A model generated the notes under the pieces. It did no database searches. It saw nothing but the letters and a program-made list of their open reading frames with translations, and had not been told where the DNA came from. Below, piece by piece: positions 31,508-36,964 of a stretch of DNA of 36,964 nucleotides. Each line of letters starts with the position of its first letter. Positions within the stretch are counted from its first letter, which is position 1. Position numbers and translations under genes: made by a program. The stretch comes from Klebsiella pneumoniae. GTDB taxonomy: Bacteria; Pseudomonadota; Gammaproteobacteria; Pseudomonadales; UBA5518. The stretch is from positions 1-36,964 of the forward strand of contig CAMAXE010000036.1 of assembly GCA_945862145.1 (NCBI GenBank), written 5' to 3'.

Positions 31508-32995
31508 TCAGCCCTCCCCCTCCGGACCATCGTCCTCGGGCAGCGCAAGCAGCGCCGCCGGCATCGCCTTGCCGGGCTTGACCCCCAGTTCCCGCAGCAT
31601 CTCGGCCTGGCGCACCGCGCCGCCCTTGCCCGTAAGCCGGCTCTTCGCCGTATCGAAATCCCGCTGCGCCTGCGAAAGTCTGTTTCCAATGGAATCAAGG
31701 CTTTCCACGAATCCCACGAGTTTGTCGTAGAGCTCTGAGCCGCGCTTGGCAATCTCGAGCGCGTTGCGGTTTTGCGCGTCCTGCCGCCAGAGGTGGGCAA
31801 CGGTGCGCAGCACGAACAGGAGCGTCGAGGGGCTCACCAGCATCACGTTCCGCGACCAGGCCTGCTGGAACAGCTCCCGATCCTCCGTGACGGCCAGCAT
31901 GAAGGCAGGCTCGACGGCCACGAACATAAGCACAAAGTCGAAGGAGTCGAGGCCGTGGAGCTGCTGGTAGTTGCGCTCCGAGAGCCCCTTCACATGGCTG
32001 CGCACCGAATCGAGGTGGCGCTTGAGGGCCGCCTCGCGGGCGGGGCCCTCATCGGCCGAGGCGTAATCCTCGTAGGCCGTGAGGGATACCTTGGCGTCGA
32101 TCACGAGGTTCCGCTCCTCCGGCAGGCGGATGATCACGTCGGGCTGGGCGCGCGTGCCGTCCTCGCGCTGGTGGCTCTCCTGGGTGTCGTATTCCTGCCC
32201 CTTGCGCAGGCCGGCCATCTCCAATACCCGCTCCAGCACCATCTCGCCCCAGTTGCCCTGGGTCTTGGTGGAGCCTTTCAAAGCTCGTGTAAGGTCGTTG
32301 GTTTCCTTGCTAACCTGCTGATTCAAAGAGAATAGCTGTTTGAGATTCTCGGAGAGTGCCGCCCGCTCCTTGCCCTCGGTCTCGTAGACCTGCTCGACCT
32401 TGAGCTGGAACTCGGTGATGCGGGTGCGCAGCGGATCAAGCAACAGCCCGAGGTTCACCTGGTTCTGTTCCGTGAAGCGCTTGCTCTTGTCCTCGAGGAT
32501 CTCGGCGGCGAGGTTCTTGAACTGCTCGGTCAGCTGCTCGCGCGCCTCCCCCAGCAGCGCAAGCTTGCCGGCGGCCTGCTCGCGCTCGGCATCCAGCCGG
32601 GTGTTGAGGGTCGCGATATCCGACTGCGACTGCGCGAGTTTGCGATCAAGCTCGACGCGCTGGGCCCGGGCCGCCTCCAGATCCCGCTCCAGCACCGGCA
32701 GCCGATCTGCGCGCTCGGAGACCCGGGCAAGCTGGTCACCGGAGGCCTGCAGTTCGCGACGCAACCCCTCCGCCAGTTCGCGCGCTTCGGCCAGTCGGTC
32801 CTCCCGCCGATCGCGTTCGGCCTCGGAACCCGCGAGTCGCTCCTGCAGCACGGCAAGCGCTGACTGCCCCTCCGCCCGGGCGGCCGCCCCCGCGGCATCG
32901 ATGCGCGGGCGCAGGATCAGCCAGGCGAGGAGCTTACCGAGGGCGAAGGCGGCGAGAAGGGCGATGAGTGCGTAGAGGTTCGTGGATGGAAGCAT
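31508..32995 (-). CDS. rmuC: DNA recombination protein RmuC
   Basis: This 495-residue protein has an N-terminal membrane helix (about 7-27), a long coiled coil rich in Glu/Arg/Ala heptads (about 35-215) and the RmuC nuclease-like domain (about 240-440). The RmuC domain contains TQGNWGEMVLERVLEMAGL, DVIIRLPEERNLVIDAKVSLTAYEDY and LLFVLRTVAHLWRQ. The DAKVS segment matches the PD-(D/E)XK-like core known in the family. RmuC limits recombination of inverted repeats and contributes to genome stability. It lies 81 bp after the VWA gene, same strand. Confidence 0.95.
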   Translation of the reverse strand: MLPSTNLYALIALLAAFALGKLLAWLILRPRIDAAGAAARAEGQSALAVLQERLAGSEAERDRREDRLAEARELAEGLRRELQASGDQLARVSERADRLPVLERDLEAARAQRVELDRKLAQSQSDIATLNTRLDAEREQAAGKLALLGEAREQLTEQFKNLAAEILEDKSKRFTEQNQVNLGLLLDPLRTRITEFQLKVEQVYETEGKERAALSENLKQLFSLNQQVSKETNDLTRALKGSTKTQGNWGEMVLERVLEMAGLRKGQEYDTQESHQREDGTRAQPDVIIRLPEERNLVIDAKVSLTAYEDYASADEGPAREAALKRHLDSVRSHVKGLSERNYQQLHGLDSFDFVLMFVAVEPAFMLAVTEDRELFQQAWSRNVMLVSPSTLLFVLRTVAHLWRQDAQNRNALEIAKRGSELYDKLVGFVESLDSIGNRLSQAQRDFDTAKSRLTGKGGAVRQAEMLRELGVKPGKAMPAALLALPEDDGPEGEG

Positions 32996-33076
32996 TTCTA
33001 CTGGGCACTCTGCGGCTCGATACGACGTGAAGCTACCACGAAGCCGTTCAGTTCCAACGCCGGACGTGGAGCCTCG

Positions 33077-34249
33077 TCAGTGCGCACCCAACCTCGCCAC
33101 CTCCCCAAACGGAAACTCCCGCGACGTCATCCCCCCCGGCACCACCACCCACAACACATCCTCCTGGGGCGCTGCGTCCGGAAAGTCACCATAACCATCC
33201 GTCAGATACACGGCCAACCGCTCGGCACACCCCTGATCAGGCGGGTTCGCCGCCAGCCACTCGAAGAAAGGTTCGAAACTGGTGCCACCGCCGCCCGTAG
33301 GCTCGGGCGGCTCATCGCCGGCGCGCAGGGCGTGAGGGCCATCCAATTCGGTATCGCAGAAGAAAAGATCGCAGAACACATGCGGGTAAGCGCCCAGGAT
33401 CCCTTCAACCTCGCCCAGGAACATCCCCAACTCCTCACGCCCCACGGATCCGCTGGTGTCAATGCACACCGCCACGGCGACGGTCTCGCCCTCCATCGCA
33501 TCGAGATAGAGGCCTCGCCCCACGAACCGGCGGTCGAATCCGCTGAAGTCGGTGGGTGTGCGCACGAGGTGGCGCCACAAAAGCGATCGCCAGTCGAGTT
33601 GCGGGGCACTTACGGCCCCCCACTCCAGCGAGTCGCCCGCGGGCGAATAGCCTTGCCGGCGCTCCGAGGCCCGGGTGGCCATCACACGGGCCTGGTTGAT
33701 CGCAGAGCGCCAGTGGGCTTCGATGGCGGCGCGGTGCTCCTCCGACAGCGGCGCATGTGCGTCGGCAGCATCGCCGCCCGGCTCGTTCGAGCCCGTCGAA
33801 GGATCCAGCACATCCGCCAGTACCAGCGTCAGCTTCTCGTTCGGCGGGCTGTGGATCAGCCGTTCGTAGACCTCCTCGGCCTGCAACGCCGCCCACGGCG
33901 GGTATTCGACCGCGCCATCCGGGAGCTCAAGGCCCGACTCCCGCGCCATACCGTTGACCACGATATCGCAGGCGATGTTCCAGCGCCGAGGCTCACGGGG
34001 GCCGCGACGCGTGGGGTGAAGCAGCGCGGCGTGCAGGATCTCGTGGATGAGCAGGCCGTCGAGCCGGGCATCATCGAGGGTGTCGAGAAAATCAGGGTTG
34101 AAGAACAGATCTTTCCCGTCCGTGGCCGCGGTGGGAACGCTCGTGGTGAACCGCAGCGGCGCGAAGAGCGCCAGCGTGGCAAAAAACGGGTGCCGCGTGC
34201 GCAGCCGAAGTTGCGCTGCGCTGATGCGGCGCTCGTGAGGCGCGCTCAT
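33077..34249 (-). CDS. DUF2201-type metallopeptidase-like/VWA protein
   Basis: This is a 390-residue protein with two parts. The N-terminal domain carries a zinc-peptidase-like HEILH motif at 69-73. The C-terminal von Willebrand A-like domain has the metal-ion adhesion motif DTSGS at 264-268 (VAVCIDTSGSVG) and ends in a VVPGG strand. This is the layout of the DUF2201 family. Its ATG overlaps the stop of the AAA ATPase gene (ATGA), so the two are made together, as in MoxR-VWA chaperone pairs such as RavA-ViaA. The target of the pair is unknown. The N-terminal zinc site may be catalytic or only structural. Confidence 0.88.
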   Translation of the reverse strand: MSAPHERRISAAQLRLRTRHPFFATLALFAPLRFTTSVPTAATDGKDLFFNPDFLDTLDDARLDGLLIHEILHAALLHPTRRGPREPRRWNIACDIVVNGMARESGLELPDGAVEYPPWAALQAEEVYERLIHSPPNEKLTLVLADVLDPSTGSNEPGGDAADAHAPLSEEHRAAIEAHWRSAINQARVMATRASERRQGYSPAGDSLEWGAVSAPQLDWRSLLWRHLVRTPTDFSGFDRRFVGRGLYLDAMEGETVAVAVCIDTSGSVGREELGMFLGEVEGILGAYPHVFCDLFFCDTELDGPHALRAGDEPPEPTGGGGTSFEPFFEWLAANPPDQGCAERLAVYLTDGYGDFPDAAPQEDVLWVVVPGGMTSREFPFGEVARLGAH

Positions 34250-35304
34250 TTCTTTTTCTTAGCTGAGGCCGGCGCAGCGGGCGGCGCGCTGGATGCCGCA
34301 GCGCCACCCAGGCCAATGAGCTCACGGTAATCCCGCAGGAAGGCTGCGATCTCGGGCTCCTCCCGCAGCAGAACGGCCAACTGCGCAACCATGCCCTGCG
34401 CTCGCAGCAGCGGAATGGCATCCAGCGCGTAGAGTTGCACCCACTCGGCGGGCGCATGCACTGCCAGGTACCGCAATGCGTTGAGCGCCTTCGCCGCGTC
34501 GCGCCCGCGTGCGAGGAGCGCAAGCACCAACGCATAACGCGCAGACGGCTCCTTTGGGAACGCGGGCCGCTCCGCACCCGAGAGAATCTTCTCGACGTCG
34601 GGCAAATCCCGGTACAGGGCAACGAAGGCCGAGAACTCCGCTGCCGGCCCCTCGCCCACCGCGGGCGCCACATCCAGCCCCGCACCATGCAGACGCGAGG
34701 CGAACTCCCATGAACGAGGCGACGGCCACGCCGGACGACGTGCATCCACCTTGTGCAGCAACTCTGAGCGGAACGCCGTGAACGCAATAACCTGCTCATG
34801 AATGCCAGCACGCAAGGCATAGGCGCGGAAGCTCGGCAGGTGTACGGATACCTCGAAGTGAATGAATCTGTTGGCGAGCGGCGCAGGCATGTCGAAGACA
34901 GACGCGCGGTCTTCCTTGCGGTTGCCCGCCGCCCAGATGTGCCAGCCATCCGGCACCACGTAACTACCTACGCGCCGGTCCAGGATCAGCTGCTGCGCGA
35001 CGCCCTGCATCACGGGCGGTGCCATATTGATCTCGTCGAGGAACAGGATGCCGCGGCCATCACGCGGCAGGAACTCGGGCGGAAACCAGCGGGACAACCC
35101 CTCTTCCGCGACGGGCAAGCCGCGAAGATCCGTGGGCGCGAGTTGGGAGAGCCGCAGGTCGATGCAGCCGATGCCCGCATCACGCGCGACCGCGGACACG
35201 ATGCTGGACTTCCCGATGCCGGGCGCGCCCCAGATCATCACGCTGAGATCGAGGCGGTCGCGGATGAGGCGGGAGAGGTAGTCGGTGAGGTCGGTGGGGG
35301 TCAT
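34246..35304 (-). CDS. MoxR-type AAA+ ATPase
   Basis: This 352-residue AAA+ ATPase has a Walker A motif GAPGIGKSS at 26-34, a Walker B motif ILFLDEINM with Asp90-Glu91, and a sensor-1 region (GWHIWAAGNRKED). The Ala-rich C-terminus ends in a run of lysines (SAKKKK). MoxR ATPases act as remodelling chaperones with VWA partners, and the next gene, overlapping by 4 bp, encodes one. It is divergent from the OLD-like ATPase gene across about 200 bp. Confidence 0.92.
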   Translation of the reverse strand: MTPTDLTDYLSRLIRDRLDLSVMIWGAPGIGKSSIVSAVARDAGIGCIDLRLSQLAPTDLRGLPVAEEGLSRWFPPEFLPRDGRGILFLDEINMAPPVMQGVAQQLILDRRVGSYVVPDGWHIWAAGNRKEDRASVFDMPAPLANRFIHFEVSVHLPSFRAYALRAGIHEQVIAFTAFRSELLHKVDARRPAWPSPRSWEFASRLHGAGLDVAPAVGEGPAAEFSAFVALYRDLPDVEKILSGAERPAFPKEPSARYALVLALLARGRDAAKALNALRYLAVHAPAEWVQLYALDAIPLLRAQGMVAQLAVLLREEPEIAAFLRDYRELIGLGGAAASSAPPAAPASAKKKK

Positions 35305-35507
35305 GGGGTGGGGCTCCGATGGTCAGCGCTAGGCCTATATGTCGCTTGTGTCGATCGTTTCCCGCCCCGAACTCCTCAGGTAACAAACCGGGCAGCGGCA
35401 TCGCCACGCCCCCGACTATAGCGGATGATGCGCGAGCAAGTCAGGCAAGGCTAAACTCTCGCTTTGGGCCTTGAATTCAGGCGAACCAGAGCGAGGGCTG
35501 TGACACC
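35305..35507. promoter_or_regulatory. Divergent spacer between moxR and the OLD-like ATPase gene
   Basis: This 203-bp region must serve both directions. A TAAACT box at 35452-35457 might be the -10 of the plus-strand unit; no matching -35 was found. Base composition begins to fall here relative to the high-GC genes to the left. No repeats or att-like sequences were seen. Confidence 0.25.
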
Positions 35508-36794
35508 ATGCTAAAGGAACTACGACTGCGCAATTTCAAAGCGTGGCGAGACACCGGCTCCTTGCCCTTGAAGCCCGTCACCATGCTTCTCGGCACGAAC
35601 TCGTCGGGAAAGTCTTCCCTGATACAGAGCATTCTGTTGCTCAAGCAGACGGTGCAGTCACCCGACAGAAGCATGAGCCTGAACCTCGGCGGCGACGAGA
35701 TCTACGACCTCTTCAATTTCGGCAGCTTTGAAAATGTCCTCTGCCAATCGAGCACCGGGGACAGAACCTTCGTGATCGACTTCGAGTTCGAGCCCCGGCA
35801 ACCAACGCGCTTCCCGAGCGGAAGCTTCCATTGCGCGTACGGCCAGAACTCCGCTGGCGGAGTCGTCATACAAGACTGGCAACTCAGATCCCAAGAACAG
35901 TGCTTCAGAGTCGTCAGGCGTGAAAGGGGGGCCTATTCGTTTTTCCTGAATGAAGAAGGGCAGCCACGGCAGAAGGGTCGGCAATTCGTGCCTGAGCGCT
36001 CCATCTCTTTTTCCGCGGAGGCCCTCGCGGACGTGGGGCCAGAGCGGGATGACCTGCAGGATCTCAGTTTGGTGACACGCCGAGAACTGGAGAGCGTTGT
36101 CTACCTAGGGCCTCTACGCAGGAAGCCTGAGCGGGATTACGTATGGAACAAGTCGACGCCTGGAGAACTCGGCACCGATGGAAACCGTGTAATCGATGTG
36201 CTCCTTGCGAGCGCATTGATGAAAGGGGACGACCAAACACGCGTGATAGAGGGTGTGTCGAAGTGGCTGAGACGCATGAAAGTCGCTGACCGGCTCGAGG
36301 TGAAGCAACTGGGCAGGTCGACGAGATACGAACTGGTTGTTCACCGTGACGGCGTAGAGGCCAATCTTCGCGATGTCGGCATCGGGATTTCGCAGGTTCT
36401 CCCTGTGCTGACCGTGGCTTATTTTGCGCCTGCGGGCAGTACGGTTCTGCTTGAGGAACCCGAGATCCACCTCCATCCACTGGCCCAGGCTACGCTGGCG
36501 GAGTTGTTCGTCGAGGTAAGCATGCAGAGGAAGATCCAGTTCATCGTCGAAACACACTCCGAGCATCTTTTCCGCCGCATGCAAACTCTCGTCGCCAAAC
36601 AGCAGATCACCCTTGGCCACGCAGCGATGTACTTCGTGGAAAACGACGGGAAAGGCGCAGCACTGCGCGCGCTGGACCTGGATGAATACGGCCGGGTGAG
36701 AAACTGGCCTGCCGGATTCTTTGGTGATGCTCTGGGGGAAACTCGCGAGCAGGCCCGATTGATGTTCGAACGGCAGCAGGAAAAGCAGCAATGA
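35508..36794 (+). CDS. OLD/DUF3696-like AAA ATPase
   Basis: This 428-residue ABC/SMC-type ATPase begins directly at its nucleotide-binding core. Walker A is GTNSSGKSS at 29-37, followed by SLIQSILLLKQT. A long insertion follows. Walker B is LLEEPEIHLHP with Glu316-Glu317, and the H-loop is ETHSEH with His350. This matches the OLD-like AAA15/21 group, of the DUF3696-associated type. No Toprim nuclease domain is present, so the effector is expected to be separate. The next gene overlaps by 4 bp (ATGA) and encodes a PIN-like protein, a likely effector. Codon use and GC content look lower than in the window's other genes, which suggests horizontal transfer. A defence role is inference. Confidence 0.9.
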   Translation: MLKELRLRNFKAWRDTGSLPLKPVTMLLGTNSSGKSSLIQSILLLKQTVQSPDRSMSLNLGGDEIYDLFNFGSFENVLCQSSTGDRTFVIDFEFEPRQPTRFPSGSFHCAYGQNSAGGVVIQDWQLRSQEQCFRVVRRERGAYSFFLNEEGQPRQKGRQFVPERSISFSAEALADVGPERDDLQDLSLVTRRELESVVYLGPLRRKPERDYVWNKSTPGELGTDGNRVIDVLLASALMKGDDQTRVIEGVSKWLRRMKVADRLEVKQLGRSTRYELVVHRDGVEANLRDVGIGISQVLPVLTVAYFAPAGSTVLLEEPEIHLHPLAQATLAELFVEVSMQRKIQFIVETHSEHLFRRMQTLVAKQQITLGHAAMYFVENDGKGAALRALDLDEYGRVRNWPAGFFGDALGETREQARLMFERQQEKQQ

Positions 36795-36964
36795 GGCCGA
36801 GATACGTGGTGGACACCAATGTACTGATCGCTGCAAGTGCAGGGGATCCGGTATCACCCTCCGACATAGACGCGACGCCAGCAGATCCTGCTCTCCGCGC
36901 TCAGGTATGGAAATGGCTCCACCGGTTTGAGAGTAGCGATGCCCGACTGGTGCTCGACCGGGGA
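36791..36964 (+). CDS. PIN-like domain protein, N-terminal part (cut by window end)
   Basis: Fifty-eight codons are visible before the window ends. The frame opens with an ATG that overlaps the stop of the ATPase gene (ATGA) and begins MRPRYVVDTNVLIAASAG. VVDTNVLIAA is the hallmark first strand of PIN nucleases, with Asp8 as the first acidic active-site residue. The remaining acidic residues lie beyond the window. PIN domains are RNA- or DNA-cleaving Mg2+-dependent nucleases, often toxins. Overlap with the ATPase gene means coupled expression. The class rests on a short motif, so it is likely but not secure. Confidence 0.7.
   Translation, partial: MRPRYVVDTNVLIAASAGDPVSPSDIDATPADPALRAQVWKWLHRFESSDARLVLDRG

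Noticed and set aside
33080-34330. A 416-codon plus-strand ORF
   Set aside because: It is antisense to the VWA gene; the minus-strand protein has clear HEILH and DTSGS motifs while this one has none.

Overview
The window is high-GC and densely coded, and it looks like a chromosomal segment of a heterotrophic gammaproteobacterium. A marine Halieaceae-like lineage is my guess, not a proof. Signs are REP palindromes of the GTAGGAGCGGGC...GCCCGCGA kind, a large TonB-dependent receptor with the EEVLVTAQKR plug start, a PEP-CTERM protein, periplasmic quinoprotein amine oxidation and a homogentisate pathway. No rRNA, tRNA, CRISPR array, IS element or integrase was found.

Left part (1-6.3 kb, mostly minus strand): three 83-bp tandem repeats, each carrying a REP palindrome, lie downstream of a tight operon. 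In transcription order the operon encodes an aldehyde dehydrogenase, the aromatic amine (aralkylamine) dehydrogenase set aauB-aauE-aauD-aauA, a small monoheme cytochrome c and a VOC-family protein. Upstream of it is a multiply broken PHP-domain (CehA/McbA-like) hydrolase pseudogene.

Middle-left (6.4-13.2 kb, minus): a TonB-dependent receptor with a clear terminator, a TPR-sulfotransferase, and a translationally coupled pair made of a D-2-hydroxyacid dehydrogenase and a luciferase-like oxidoreductase. Next come a SulP anion transporter (plus) and a convergent MFS/MarR pair (minus).

Centre (17.0-24.8 kb, plus): a long, tightly spaced operon of homogentisate dioxygenase, FAD aromatic hydroxylase, DUF2783 protein, MBL-fold protein with altered metal ligands, fumarylacetoacetase-type hydrolase, persulfide dioxygenase-rhodanese fusion, YpfJ-type zinc metallopeptidase and an SDR. 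With the aau operon this suggests a route from arylethylamine to arylacetaldehyde, arylacetate, homogentisate and then fumarate plus acetoacetate.

Right part (24.8-37 kb): an acyl-CoA synthetase and CorA (minus), an NTF2-like protein, a REP cluster and an orphan molybdopterin oxidoreductase (plus). Then on the minus strand come a PEP-CTERM protein, RmuC, and a coupled MoxR ATPase / metallopeptidase-VWA pair. The window ends inside a plus-strand two-gene unit, an OLD/DUF3696-like ATPase overlapping a truncated PIN-like gene. This is the best candidate for an undescribed defence or toxin-type system here.
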